A DNA stretch of 60,695 nt from Lentilactobacillus rapi DSM 19907 = JCM 15042. GTDB taxonomy: Bacteria; Bacillota; Bacilli; Lactobacillales; Lactobacillaceae. Positions 25,569 to 34,566 of this stretch are shown piece by piece. The position numbers and the translations under genes were made by a program. The stretch lies in the NCBI RefSeq assembly GCF_001436255.1, contig NZ_AZEI01000007.1, positions 1-60,695 on the forward strand. The letters are read 5' to 3'. Positions within the stretch are counted from its first letter, which is position 1. Each line of letters starts with the position of its first letter. The notes under the pieces were generated by a model. The model was not told where the DNA came from. It was given only the letters and a program-made list of their open reading frames with translations, and ran no database searches.

Positions 25569-27827
25569 ATGAAAAGAACTTTTGACGTACAACCCTGGAA
25601 TATTGTGACCCATGACTTTAAGCCTGAAGACAAACGCCTGCAGGAGTCGATGACCAGCATTGGAAATGGCTACATGGGCATGCGCGGTTTCTTCGAAGAG
25701 GATTATAGCGGTGACAGTCTTTCCGGTCTGTATCTGGGTGGCGTTTGGTATCCGGACAAGACTCGGGTTGGCTGGTGGAAAAACGGCTACCCAGAATATT
25801 TTGGCAAGGTAGTCAACGCGGTTAATTTCATCAAGATGAACATTAAGATCAACGGTGAAAAGATTGATCTGGCCAAAGACACTTTCAGTGACTTTAACTT
25901 AGACCTTGATATGAAGAAGTCGTTATTAACCCGTTCATTTACTGTAACAAAAGGTGAGGCAAAAGTTGCCGTGACCTTTGAACGGTTCGTCAGTGTTGCT
26001 CAACAGGAATTGTCCGTTCAACGGCTGACACTAAAAAACGTGGGTTCGAGTAAAGTCGCAATCGTCGTTGATTCAGCGATCGACGCTGACGTTAAGAATG
26101 AAGATGCCAACTACGATGAACGTTTCTGGGAAGTTGTTTCAACCGATCAGCAAGCGGATCGTGGTAGTGTGATGGCTGAAACGACGCCTAACCCATTTGG
26201 GACGCCACGGTTCACTTCTGCCATGGGAATGCGCCACGTTACTGATTTAAAGAACGTAAAAGTTGATCAACCCAGCGATAAAGAAGTTGTGAACGAGTTT
26301 GCTGGCGAATTAGGGCCTAATGAATCGACTCAACTTGAAAAGCGTGTGATTGTGGTAACCTCACGGGATTACGATTCTAATGAAGCATTAACCAAAGCAA
26401 TGGATACGTTGAGCGATCAAGTCGCTGCTCAAAGCTATGATCAATTATTTGACGCTCACGCCAAAATTTGGGAAGACCGCTGGAACAAGTCTGATATCCA
26501 AATTGATGGTGATATTGAAGCTCAACAAGGGATTCGTTTTAACCTCTTCCAGTTGTTCTCAACGTATTATGGAGAAGATTCGCGTCTTAACATCGGCCCT
26601 AAAGGCTTTACTGGCGAGAAGTACGGTGGTGCAACCTACTGGGACACCGAAGCCTTTGCGGTTCCAGTGTACTTGGGCATTACCGATCCAAAAGTCACCC
26701 GTAACTTGTTGATGTATCGTTACAAGCAGTTGGATGGCGCCTATCATAACGCCAAGCAACAGGGCTTGAAGGGTGCCTTGTTCCCAATGGTGACTTTCGA
26801 TGGGATCGAGTGTCATAACGAATGGGAAATCACTTTTGAAGAAATTCATCGAAATGGTGATATTGCCTTTGCCATTTATAATTACACCCGCTATACCGGC
26901 GACGACTCATACGTCTTGCATGAAGGCTCAAAAGTCTTAACCGAAATTTCCCGCTTCTGGGCAGATCGGGTTCACTTTAGCCAACGCAAGCAACAATACA
27001 TGATCCATGGGGTCACCGGTCCTGATGAATATGAGAACAACGTCGATAATAACTGGTACACGAACATTTTGGCCCAGTGGACATTGAAGTATACCCTGGC
27101 AATTCTCAAGCAAGTTTCCCCAGAGCAGGCTAAGAAGTTAAATGTAAGTGATGATGAGAAGAAACAGTGGCAGGATATCGTTGACAGAATGTATCTGCCA
27201 TATGATAAGGACTTGAATATTTTCGTTCAGCACGATGGCTTCTTGGATAAAGACCTCAAGCCAGTTTCAGAGATTCCGGCTGACCAGTTGCCGATTAATC
27301 AGCATTGGTCCTGGGATAAAATTCTGCGTTCGCCTTATATTAAGCAAGGTGATGTGCTCCAAGGCATCTGGGACTTTATCGATGACTTCACGCCGGAACA
27401 GAAGAAATCAAACTTTGATTTCTACGAAAAGTTCACGGTTCACGAATCCAGTTTGTCACCAGCGATTTACTCAGTGTTGGCGGCCGATCTCGGTTACGAA
27501 GAAAAAGCGGTTGAATTGTACGAACGGACCGCTCGACTGGATTTGGATAACTACAACAACGACACCGTTGACGGTTTGCACATTACAGCCATGACTGGCG
27601 GCTGGATTGCCGTTGTTCAAGGCTTTGCCGGCATGCGGGTTCGCGATGGCAAGTTGCACTATGCGCCATTCTTACCAAAGAAATGGGATCACTACTCATT
27701 TAGACAAGTCTTCCGTGATCACTTGATTGAGGTTGACGTTGATAAAGATGGTGCCCACTTCAAGCTGGTAAGTGGCGAACCAATTACCATTGATGTAGCG
27801 GGTAAGGATGTTAAATTAGCAAAATAA
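25569..27827 (+). CDS. mapA: Maltose phosphorylase (GH65)
   Basis: A 752-residue cytoplasmic enzyme that splits maltose with phosphate into glucose and beta-glucose 1-phosphate without ATP. The N-terminal super-beta-sandwich domain starts SIGNGYMGMRGFFEEDYSG. The catalytic glutamate falls at residue 487 in HGVTGPDEYENNVDNNWYTN, the same number as in the Lactobacillus brevis enzyme. KYGGATYWDTEAF and KQGDVLQGIW (phosphate site region) are kept. Trehalose or kojibiose phosphorylase is less likely, since the length and motifs fit the maltose type. A beta-phosphoglucomutase gene usually follows; none is present here before a run of terminators. Confidence 0.93.
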   Translation: MKRTFDVQPWNIVTHDFKPEDKRLQESMTSIGNGYMGMRGFFEEDYSGDSLSGLYLGGVWYPDKTRVGWWKNGYPEYFGKVVNAVNFIKMNIKINGEKIDLAKDTFSDFNLDLDMKKSLLTRSFTVTKGEAKVAVTFERFVSVAQQELSVQRLTLKNVGSSKVAIVVDSAIDADVKNEDANYDERFWEVVSTDQQADRGSVMAETTPNPFGTPRFTSAMGMRHVTDLKNVKVDQPSDKEVVNEFAGELGPNESTQLEKRVIVVTSRDYDSNEALTKAMDTLSDQVAAQSYDQLFDAHAKIWEDRWNKSDIQIDGDIEAQQGIRFNLFQLFSTYYGEDSRLNIGPKGFTGEKYGGATYWDTEAFAVPVYLGITDPKVTRNLLMYRYKQLDGAYHNAKQQGLKGALFPMVTFDGIECHNEWEITFEEIHRNGDIAFAIYNYTRYTGDDSYVLHEGSKVLTEISRFWADRVHFSQRKQQYMIHGVTGPDEYENNVDNNWYTNILAQWTLKYTLAILKQVSPEQAKKLNVSDDEKKQWQDIVDRMYLPYDKDLNIFVQHDGFLDKDLKPVSEIPADQLPINQHWSWDKILRSPYIKQGDVLQGIWDFIDDFTPEQKKSNFDFYEKFTVHESSLSPAIYSVLAADLGYEEKAVELYERTARLDLDNYNNDTVDGLHITAMTGGWIAVVQGFAGMRVRDGKLHYAPFLPKKWDHYSFRQVFRDHLIEVDVDKDGAHFKLVSGEPITIDVAGKDVKLAK

Positions 27828-27873
27828 TGCAGGATGTTACTCTGCAACCTAGATGGTAAACGTCTAGGGTATT

Positions 27874-27949
27874 ACTCAAAAGGATCGGGCTGATTGCTGA
27901 ATCCTTTTTTGAGTACAAAGAAAGCTGTCAACCTGTGGGGTGACAGCTT
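27874..27949 (+). terminator. Terminator pair after mapA
   Basis: ACTCAAAAGGAT / ATCCTTTTTTGAGT (27874-27914) and AAGCTGTCA / TGACAGCTT (27922-27949). A smaller stem, CCTAGA/TCTAGG, precedes them. The stretch 27950-28100 holds no gene. Confidence 0.75.
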
Positions 27950-28123
27950 CTTTATGATATGAAGATCTTCATGGATTGGGATTGAATACTTAGTTAAGCA
28001 TAAGGAGTTGAAATATTATTCAGCAAATTCACTTATAAACGCAAGTTAGCCCCATTTTTATATTGATAAAACTCGGGACAAACGACTGATTTCAAAATTA
28101 CATTCCTTTTCATTCTCATCTCT

Positions 28124-28132
28124 TGCTATAAT
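28124..28132 (+). promoter_or_regulatory. Extended -10 promoter of the type I toxin RNA
   Basis: TGCTATAAT is a TGn-extended consensus -10 box (TATAAT 28127-28132). The -35 region is weak. Start of RNA I is expected near 28139. Confidence 0.65.
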
Positions 28133-28148
28133 GATTAAGCTGGTTAAT

Positions 28149-28186
28149 TACTTTCCGGGGCTTACGAGGGGTCATGTGCCGGAAAG
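28149..28186 (+). promoter_or_regulatory. 5' stem-loop beside the toxin ribosome site
   Basis: CTTTCCGG pairs with CCGGAAAG just before GAAGTG, so the helix occupies part of the Shine-Dalgarno sequence AAGGAAG. In Fst-type toxins a 5' stem of this kind limits translation. Confidence 0.65.
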
Positions 28187-28189
28187 GAA

Positions 28190-28212
28190 GTGATTCTTTT
28201 GCATTTTATCCT
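28190..28212 (+). repeat. Direct repeat a of the type I toxin locus
   Basis: A 23-base segment covering the end of the ribosome site and the toxin start, repeated at 28395-28417 with 20 of 23 matches. All three differences are T here and C there, so the antisense RNA can still pair by G-U. Confidence 0.75.
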
Positions 28213-28285
28213 AGCAGATCTGATCTTTCCGATTATTGTCGGATTGATTATTACTTGGTTTGCGTATAAGCTAAACAAACACTAA
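28199..28285 (+). CDS. Fst/Lpt-family type I toxin peptide
   Basis: A 28-residue hydrophobic peptide from TTG 28199, eight bases after AAGGAAG. It has one membrane segment with the family signature of an early Pro and then Val-Gly (FPIIVGLIITW), ending in a short charged and polar tail (YKLNKH). Fst-type peptides insert in the membrane and disturb nucleoid and envelope. The mRNA has a 5' stem, a terminator at 28321, and is opposed by a convergent antisense RNA (28357-28416). Slightly shorter than the 33-residue Fst of pAD1. An in-frame GTG at 28190 abuts the ribosome site and is less likely. Confidence 0.8.
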   Translation: MHFILADLIFPIIVGLIITWFAYKLNKH

Positions 28286-28320
28286 TGTACTCGTTCATTA
28301 GCCAATAACCAGCGATTCAC

Positions 28321-28351
28321 GGAGTAGCTTCTAGCAGGGCTACTCCTTTTT
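28321..28351 (+). terminator. Terminator of toxin RNA I
   Basis: GGAGTAGC and GCTACTCC arms, loop TTCTAGCAGG, then TTTTT. The loop contains CTAGCAG, complementary to the loop of the antisense RNA terminator. Confidence 0.85.
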
Positions 28352-28356
28352 GGCCA

Positions 28357-28416
28357 CAAAAAAAGCTGCTTATTCTAGCAGTAATAAGCAGCTGGTGATT
28401 CTCTTGCACTTCATCC
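28357..28416 (-). ncRNA. Antisense antitoxin RNA (RNA II) of the Fst-type locus
   Basis: A minus-strand promoter (-35 TTGAAC 28447-28452, 18-base spacer, -10 TACACT 28423-28428) starts an RNA of about 60 bases near 28416. Its 5' part is the complement of direct repeat b and can pair with the toxin start region. It ends in an 11-bp hairpin (28364-28393) with seven T residues, whose loop complements the RNA I terminator loop. This is the two-contact arrangement known for RNA I/RNA II of pAD1, except that the two RNAs here do not overlap. Confidence 0.75.
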
Positions 28417-28417
28417 T
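28395..28417 (+). repeat. Direct repeat b of the type I toxin locus
   Basis: Second copy of the 23-base repeat, forming the 5' end of the antisense RNA on the opposite strand. The sequence from 28453 to 28727 has only a 38-codon ORF without a ribosome site and is otherwise AT-rich and empty. Confidence 0.75.
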
Positions 28418-28744
28418 GTTTTAGTGTAACACATCCACTGAAGCGTGTTCAAAAATATCGTGGAATTATTCGGAAAAAATTCATCGGACGTTTCTCTAGG
28501 CCGCTACTTTAAACGACAAAAGAGTCACCAATTCATTGAGATTATAAGTGCCGATCAATAGTCAAATATCCGATTATTTTGGATGTTAATGTGAGTTTTG
28601 GTAGTTATTTAAATTTAGTCCCATTTTTGGACAACTTATGATCGCCGAGGGGGCTAAATCATTGCTTATCATTATTAAATATCAGATACTAAAAGTAATT
28701 AAATAGCTATAGTTGAAGACCTGTTAATGATGGGAGGAATTATT

Positions 28745-29395
28745 TTGACATTATCAATTGGAATTATCGGCGCAACTGGCCGAGCTGGTAGCGAAATTGC
28801 CAAAGAAGCGATTAGCAGAGGGATGCAAGTCACGGCGTTTGTGAGAAGTGCGGACAAAGCTAAAGAAATGCTCGGAGATAAAGTCACTCCGATCCAAAAG
28901 GATGCCTTTGAAATTCAGAAAAAAGACATTGAGCATTTGGATGTTGTGGTGGATGCCTTCGCTACTCGGGATACGGGAAAAGCCTATCAGCACGTTGACC
29001 TGGCTGCCAAATTAATTGAATTGGTCCAGGGTCAAGCTGAGCCAAGGCTGTTCTTTATTTTAGGTGCGGGCAGTTTGGAAACGGGGGACGGCCACCACTT
29101 GATTGACCGACTCGAAAAGATGCCAAATAATGAATCGTTCATTTCAATCCCCCGAGAACAATTTAAAGAATATCAGCTCCTCATGAATACAAAAAATGTG
29201 AACTGGGTGGCAATTTCCCCGAGTGCAAATTTTGTCCCGGGAGAGCAAAGGGATTATGAAATTGGCGGCAATGAACTCATGAAGAACGCTGCGGGTAAGT
29301 CGGAAGTAACGACGGGAACGGTCGCAAAGGTGATCATTGACGAGATTGTCGAACCAAAGCACCGGAATGAGAGATTTACGGTGGTAAACAAGTAG
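28745..29395 (+). CDS. NAD(P)-binding Rossmann oxidoreductase (NmrA/SDR-like)
   Basis: A 216-residue atypical short-chain dehydrogenase-like protein. SIGIIGATGRAGSEIAKEA is the GxxGxxG dinucleotide site, followed by VTAFVRSADKA and DVVVDAFATRD. No Tyr-x3-Lys pair is evident, as is usual for the NmrA/isoflavone-reductase-like group. TTG 28745 is chosen because GGGAGGA lies six bases before it. It stands alone and ends two bases before palindrome copy 7. The substrate is unknown; roles in redox sensing or quinone handling are typical for the group. Confidence 0.82.
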   Translation: MTLSIGIIGATGRAGSEIAKEAISRGMQVTAFVRSADKAKEMLGDKVTPIQKDAFEIQKKDIEHLDVVVDAFATRDTGKAYQHVDLAAKLIELVQGQAEPRLFFILGAGSLETGDGHHLIDRLEKMPNNESFISIPREQFKEYQLLMNTKNVNWVAISPSANFVPGEQRDYEIGGNELMKNAAGKSEVTTGTVAKVIIDEIVEPKHRNERFTVVNK

Positions 29396-29396
29396 T

Positions 29397-29516
29397 GTGC
29401 GGAGCCAAGCGGGAATAACCGAAACATAAGTCGCCCCAACCACAACTCCCCGATTTTGGGAGTTGTGGTTGGGGTGCTTATGTGCAGGTTATTGCTTGGC
29501 GGAGCAGTCCTAATCC
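29397..29516 (-). repeat. Palindrome family P, copy 7
   Basis: Reverse orientation. The core is GCCCCAACCACAACTCCC / GGGAGTTGTGGTTGGGG, longer and more GC-rich than in other copies. Lower helix AATAACC / GGTTATT and outer ACATAAG / CTTATGT are fully paired. Confidence 0.75.
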
Positions 29517-29564
29517 ATGCAGTCCAACCCAAAATATTGCATTTGTCATATTTCCGTAACGGCA

Positions 29565-29593
29565 TTGACATAATCCATTAAAGAGTGTACCCT
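29565..29593 (+). promoter_or_regulatory. Promoter upstream of the S53 peptidase gene
   Basis: -35 TTGACA (29565-29570), 17-base spacer, -10 TACCCT (29588-29593). A second -10-like TATAAT lies near 29620. Confidence 0.6.
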
Positions 29594-29700
29594 CACACTA
29601 GTTTGGGTCCATTGATTTATAATGGAGTTACATATCTCAGATAAGTTTTAATGAGGGGATTTGAATCACTATCGGGGTCAATTCAAATTAAGGGAAGAAG

Positions 29701-31587
29701 TTGTTAATTTTGAGAAACGTGAAGAAATGGCTAGTAGGTGTCGCAAGCTTTGCAATGATTCTTGCGTTAACGCCGAACGCTCAAGCCGCTAGTAAGAAGA
29801 AGGCAGCCGGCAGTGATCCATATGGGATTAACAAGATTTTAAAACAGTTAACCCAGAAGAAGAAAGTATCGCCGAATAAGTACGTCTATCTAGATGTTGT
29901 TCTTAAGCCGAGAAATGAAAGCCAACTCAGTGATCAGATTTACGCCGTGAATACACCAGGCAATTCTGAGTTTAAGCAATTTTATACGCCGGACAAGTTT
30001 CGGGCAGAATTTGGCCAACCGGCTTCCGTTGTTGGTCAGTACAAACCATTCTTTAATAAGTATCATTTGAAGTCCGAGTCTTTCAGCAATGGGCTCATTA
30101 TCAAAGTTTCCGGTAAAGTGAAGAATGTTAACAAGGCTTTTTCAACCGATATTCAAAGTGCCAAGTATCATTCAAACCCGGTTCAATTTTCGAAGAAGAA
30201 GCCCGTGATGCCTGCCAAACTGGCCGACAATGTGCTGACCGTTTTGGGGATCACAACGGTTAAGCAGGGCTTAGGGTCGCTTGCTAAAAAGCAGAGTGAT
30301 TCCTCAAAAGTGAAGTCCGAATATGCGCCAAGTAAGTTCGCAAAACAATACCAACTCCAGCCATTGTATGATAAAGGCTACCAAGGACAGGGACAAACGC
30401 TTGGAATTATCACATTCGCCAATGTCAGAAAAAGTGATGCCCAGCATTTCTGGAACGCTGAAAAGATTGCGACTAAGCCAAATCGAATCAGCGTCAAAAA
30501 GATTAGTAGCCCGTCATCGTTGACGACCAACGACGCATTGGGCCAAACGGAAACCGACTTGGATATTGAACAATCTGGGGCAATTGCACCTCAGGCCAAC
30601 ATTCGGGTGTACCAAGCCAACTTTAGTGATGTTGGCCTGGTGAACGCTTACTCGACGGCTTTTGAAGAGAATCAGGCAAGTTCGTTATCAATGAGTTGGG
30701 GATTGAGTGAATACCTTACCCACTATCTCAAGGCACAACGCTTATTGACACCCGTTTATGGTCAAGTGTTAAATACCGTGATGGCTCAAGGGGCGCTTCA
30801 AGGCGTGTCAACCTTTGTTTCCTCGGGAGACACCGGTGCTTACAATCGCGGCATTGGCGGAAAGATCGGGCCAATTTCGTTGCCAAACTACAGTACTTAT
30901 GGCACCTTCCCAGCTGATAACCCTTGGGTCACCGCAACCGGTGGAACCACCTTACCGTTCAGTAAGAAGTTAGGTAAGGGAATCGATATTTCGGTTGATA
31001 AAGAGCGTGCTTGGGGTGGCGATTATCTGTTCAAAGCATACGCTCAAAATCGGAAATTATTCTTAACTAATCCAACCGCCTATCAAGCAATGCTTGCTGG
31101 CGGCGGGGGTGGTATCAGCCATCTGTATGACACCCCGGAATATCAGCAGGACGTTCCCGGTGTTAACACCTTTAACGCTCGGCAGTATCTGTCGAATCTT
31201 TTGCAGCCGCGAATGAATCCCGTTTTAATTAGTGGGACTGACTATGGCCGTAACTTCCCTGATGTGTCAGCTGACGCAGATCCAATGACCGGCTACCAGA
31301 TTTACTCAGCGGGCAAATGGCAAGTAATGGGCGGTACGAGTGCAGTTGCCCCACAATTTAACGGTGCGACGGCGGTTATCAATAGTGGCAAGGGAACCCG
31401 AATGGGCTTCTGGAATCCACAGATTTATAAGCTGGCCCAAGATAAAGACAAAACGCCGTTCACAGTGTTGGACAGTGATAGTAATAATTCCAACCTGTAT
31501 TACGTTGGCCAACCTGGCAAGGTATACAATCAAGCAACTGGATTGGGAACGGTTAATTTCGAGAAACTTTACGATGCTTATCAATAA
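29701..31587 (+). CDS. Secreted serine-carboxyl (S53, kumamolisin-like) peptidase
   Basis: A 628-residue exported pro-enzyme. Signal peptide about residues 1-30 (ends AQAAS), activation prodomain about 35-195 (Pro-kumamolisin type, with YVYLDVVLKPRNESQL), catalytic domain about 210-628. The S53 triad is visible: E284 and D288 in GQTETDLDIE, and S547 in GGTSAVAPQ, with the oxyanion Asp in SSGDTGAYN. A C-terminal calcium-site region with ATGLGTVNF is present. These peptidases work at acid pH, which fits an acidifying lactic acid bacterium. The start is TTG 29701 or TTG 29710, both behind AAGGGAAG. Confidence 0.9.
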   Translation: MLILRNVKKWLVGVASFAMILALTPNAQAASKKKAAGSDPYGINKILKQLTQKKKVSPNKYVYLDVVLKPRNESQLSDQIYAVNTPGNSEFKQFYTPDKFRAEFGQPASVVGQYKPFFNKYHLKSESFSNGLIIKVSGKVKNVNKAFSTDIQSAKYHSNPVQFSKKKPVMPAKLADNVLTVLGITTVKQGLGSLAKKQSDSSKVKSEYAPSKFAKQYQLQPLYDKGYQGQGQTLGIITFANVRKSDAQHFWNAEKIATKPNRISVKKISSPSSLTTNDALGQTETDLDIEQSGAIAPQANIRVYQANFSDVGLVNAYSTAFEENQASSLSMSWGLSEYLTHYLKAQRLLTPVYGQVLNTVMAQGALQGVSTFVSSGDTGAYNRGIGGKIGPISLPNYSTYGTFPADNPWVTATGGTTLPFSKKLGKGIDISVDKERAWGGDYLFKAYAQNRKLFLTNPTAYQAMLAGGGGGISHLYDTPEYQQDVPGVNTFNARQYLSNLLQPRMNPVLISGTDYGRNFPDVSADADPMTGYQIYSAGKWQVMGGTSAVAPQFNGATAVINSGKGTRMGFWNPQIYKLAQDKDKTPFTVLDSDSNNSNLYYVGQPGKVYNQATGLGTVNFEKLYDAYQ

Positions 31588-31597
31588 AATTTGATTA

Positions 31598-31638
31598 AAG
31601 GGCCTAACTGGAAGAAAATTGTTTCAGTTAGGCCTTTT
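31598..31638 (+). terminator. Terminator of the S53 gene
   Basis: AAAGGCCTAACTG pairs with CAGTTAGGCCTTTT, 10 bases after the stop. Confidence 0.9.
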
Positions 31639-31704
31639 AACTATCAAATGGCTGACAAACTTTGTAAACTAGAATTAAAATTTTACCCATTAGGAGTGAT
31701 TGAT

Positions 31705-32628
31705 ATGAGTGATCAAGTTAAACCAAATGATGCTTGCAGCTGGCAACCCAAAAAGACAACTGATTCGCCATTTTCAAAGAAGTTTTCAACTGGGGAACTG
31801 CCGATTGAAACCAACCGTTATCGGCTGATTTGGGGCAGGTTCTGTCCGTGGGCAACCCCAATTGCCACGATGATTGATTACACTGGCTTGGATCAAGTGA
31901 TCTCTAAGGGGGCCATTTATTCGTTGCGCCACGCTGGGGTCAACGATAATTGGTTCTTTGGTAAAGGTGATCAAAAGGATCCGGTCTTACAAACGACCAG
32001 TCTGCGGGAAAACTTTGAAAAGGTCGATCCCAGCTTCACCGATCGCCCGACGGTACCGGCTTTGGTTGATGTTAAGACTGGCAAAGTGGTTAACAATTCT
32101 TCCCAAGAGATCATGAATGAACTGGCTTCTTCCTGGCAGCCGTATTTTAAGGAAGGCGTGGCCGATGTTCTGCCAGCGTCAGAACGAACGCCAATTCTAA
32201 CGCTGACCAGCCAGATCATTACCGACATTACGTCAATTCCCGGCCAAATTGCTGCGGTTAAATCTCAATCTGAATACAAAAAGTTAGCCAACCAGTATTT
32301 TGATCGCTTGCAGTGGCTGGATGACCGTTTGGCTCAACGCCAATTTTTGATGGGCGACAACCTCACAGTTCCCGATTTTTGGCTTGTTGTGAGTCTTATT
32401 CGGTTTGACACTGTCTTTTACTTCCAGAGCAAATTAAACCAGAAGCAGTTAACGGATTTTCCCAATTTGTGGCGGTATGCCAAGACCTGTTACCAGATTC
32501 CTGCGTTCAAGCAGGACACGGATTTTCAAGCGATTAAAGAACATTTCTATCAGGTGAGTGATGATCCAGTGGACTCACTTAGTCGGATCATTCCGCTCGG
32601 GCCAGATGAAAGTAAGTGGGATGAATGA
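31705..32628 (+). CDS. Glutathionyl-hydroquinone reductase-like GST (YqjG/ECM4 family)
   Basis: A 307-residue protein of the Xi-class glutathione transferases, which reduce glutathionyl-hydroquinones. The catalytic cysteine is in WGRFCPWATP near residue 46. LMGDNLTVPDFWLVVSLIRFD is the C-terminal helical domain signature. ATG 31705 is set by GGAGTGAT; an upstream in-frame start would run through the terminator of the previous gene. It is alone, followed by a membrane protein 75 bases later. Whether the host makes glutathione, or uses another thiol, is not shown here. Confidence 0.87.
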   Translation: MSDQVKPNDACSWQPKKTTDSPFSKKFSTGELPIETNRYRLIWGRFCPWATPIATMIDYTGLDQVISKGAIYSLRHAGVNDNWFFGKGDQKDPVLQTTSLRENFEKVDPSFTDRPTVPALVDVKTGKVVNNSSQEIMNELASSWQPYFKEGVADVLPASERTPILTLTSQIITDITSIPGQIAAVKSQSEYKKLANQYFDRLQWLDDRLAQRQFLMGDNLTVPDFWLVVSLIRFDTVFYFQSKLNQKQLTDFPNLWRYAKTCYQIPAFKQDTDFQAIKEHFYQVSDDPVDSLSRIIPLGPDESKWDE

Positions 32629-32703
32629 ATCACGAGAAAATGAGTATGCTAAAATGGAACCTGTAGATTTTCTCAATAATAAAGATTGCGAGGCAAAGGT
32701 TTC

Positions 32704-34458
32704 ATGGCAGATGAGGGGCATTCACAAAATACAAAATCACTCAATGCACGTTTGGGGAGTTTCATTAAGAGGTATTGGTTAACGGCAATTGCCTTTCTCG
32801 TCTTCAGCGTGGTCAATGTCATTTTATTGTTCCGGTACAACTGGTTATTTGGTGGTCAAGATCTTCAATTCCACCTTCAACGGATCGACGAAATGTACAA
32901 CAATTTAATTCGGGGCAATTTGAATCCCTATATTGCGACATTTAATCTGAATCAACTGGGGTCAGCAGTTATGAGTCTTTACCCCAAGCTGCCGCTGTAT
33001 TTATTTGCTGCTATTCGATTGGTCATTGGCAACCCAATCACCAGTTTTTATATCGGCACGATTTTGACCACCTTCTTGTGCCTTTGGATTAGTTATGCAG
33101 CCTATCATTCCGTAAGGCCAACCGACACGGTGGGAGCTTATGTCTTTGCAATTGCTTATGCCCTGTCCGGGTTGAATGTGACCTATAATTTCTTGATGGT
33201 CGATATTGGGATTAGTTTCACGATCATTGTGTTGCCCCTGGTCTTTGCCGGGTATTACCACTGGATAACAGCCGGTCGATACAAGATGTTGACGATTGGC
33301 ATGACGATCATCTGTTTGAGCCATGTGTTAAACATCTTGATTACCCTGCTGGCACTAGTGATTTTCTTGATAATCGATATCAGAAAAGTCACTCGGCAAA
33401 AGTTAGTCAGCCTTGCCAAAGCGGTTGGCATCACGGCCTTATTAAGCAGCAGTTTCTGGATTCCCGCCCTTCATTTTGGGACCAGTCTTGAGATGACCAA
33501 ACCATATACCTTTCAACTCAATGGGATTAGCCTACTGAAATATACGACCGCGGCTTTGAGCAATAGTATTGCTTATGGCTACACGATTGTGGCGCTCATT
33601 GGGTTTGTGCTGGCGATTATCATGTACCGCCATTTGACCCGCTTTAGTAAGGAAATTTTTTGGGTGGGCATCGGTTTTGTGATTTTGAGCAGTAGCCTGT
33701 TTCCCTGGCACTTATTTCAAAACACGTCGATTGTCCTGCTCCAATTCCCGTGGCGATTTTTAATCTTGCCACAACTGGGATTCACCTATTTGTTTAGTGT
33801 GCTTGGGTCAGAGCTATTGGCCAAGGTACCGCAACGCGCATATAAGCTTGGGATTGTTGGGGTGTTCACCTTATTGGTATTAGGCTTATCACTTAATTCT
33901 CAGTCTGGCCGGGTGAATTTCGAACTCAAGTCACCGGAAATTAAAGCGGACCTCTATCCCAACAGTAACCAGATTCCTTTTGTACAGGGGATGGTCTGGT
34001 ACCGAGTCACTAATTTGAGCCAATACAAACATTTGATGACCTATATTGATACGGGTGACTACCTGCCAAAAATGAGCGATGACACGTTTCATACGTTATC
34101 GATGCAGCGGGCCATTCAGGATAATAATCCGGCGGTTAACATTCCCGTGGAAGCGAAAAGTCAGCCTGCCGGTAAACAAATGACAGTTGAAGTTGGAACA
34201 CCGACTAAATCATTAGCTTTGCCGTTTGTGATTTATGATCAGCATTATACCGTTAAGGTCGACGGCAAGAAATACCCACTGAAATCCAACCGAGATCACG
34301 TCTTAACGGTTAACAACCTGGCAGTTGGCAAGCATACGATTCAGGTTCATTATCATAATGGCTTGATGACAGCAATGATTAGTTTGCTGACGATAGTGGG
34401 GCTGGTGGCGATTTTGTGGCCGAAGGAATGGGTTAAAACGAAAGATCAGACCAACTAA
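32704..34458 (+). CDS. Large polytopic membrane protein (YfhO / PTPS-related type)
   Basis: A 584-residue protein with about 11-12 membrane segments and a C-terminal extracellular beta domain (about 430-560) before a last anchor. GGQDLQFHLQRIDEMYNNLI after the first helix, with Asp and His facing outward, resembles the GT-C glycosyltransferase-like 6-pyruvoyl-tetrahydropterin-synthase-related membrane family. It could transfer a sugar from a lipid carrier to an envelope polymer; this is inference. ATG 32704 follows GCGAGGC. Terminator follows at 34478. Confidence 0.8.
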   Translation: MADEGHSQNTKSLNARLGSFIKRYWLTAIAFLVFSVVNVILLFRYNWLFGGQDLQFHLQRIDEMYNNLIRGNLNPYIATFNLNQLGSAVMSLYPKLPLYLFAAIRLVIGNPITSFYIGTILTTFLCLWISYAAYHSVRPTDTVGAYVFAIAYALSGLNVTYNFLMVDIGISFTIIVLPLVFAGYYHWITAGRYKMLTIGMTIICLSHVLNILITLLALVIFLIIDIRKVTRQKLVSLAKAVGITALLSSSFWIPALHFGTSLEMTKPYTFQLNGISLLKYTTAALSNSIAYGYTIVALIGFVLAIIMYRHLTRFSKEIFWVGIGFVILSSSLFPWHLFQNTSIVLLQFPWRFLILPQLGFTYLFSVLGSELLAKVPQRAYKLGIVGVFTLLVLGLSLNSQSGRVNFELKSPEIKADLYPNSNQIPFVQGMVWYRVTNLSQYKHLMTYIDTGDYLPKMSDDTFHTLSMQRAIQDNNPAVNIPVEAKSQPAGKQMTVEVGTPTKSLALPFVIYDQHYTVKVDGKKYPLKSNRDHVLTVNNLAVGKHTIQVHYHNGLMTAMISLLTIVGLVAILWPKEWVKTKDQTN

Positions 34459-34477
34459 ATAATAGTCAAAATTTTGG

Positions 34478-34519
34478 TTCTCTAAATTGGTGTTAGCAAA
34501 CCGTTTAGGGAGCTTTTTT
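34478..34519 (+). terminator. Terminator after the YfhO-like gene
   Basis: GGTTCTCTAAA and TTTAGGGAGC arms followed by six T residues. Confidence 0.8.
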
Positions 34520-34566
34520 AATTGAAATAATGTCAATTTGGGATTGTGACGGTCCCACTGATCAAC

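Noticed and set aside
28445-28561. A 38-codon GTG frame after the type I toxin locus
   Set aside because: Protein-like composition but no ribosome site, and it overlaps the antisense RNA promoter; perhaps an old gene remnant.
29254-29571. Minus-strand frame across palindrome copy 7
   Set aside because: It reads through the palindrome and antisense to the oxidoreductase; no start signals.
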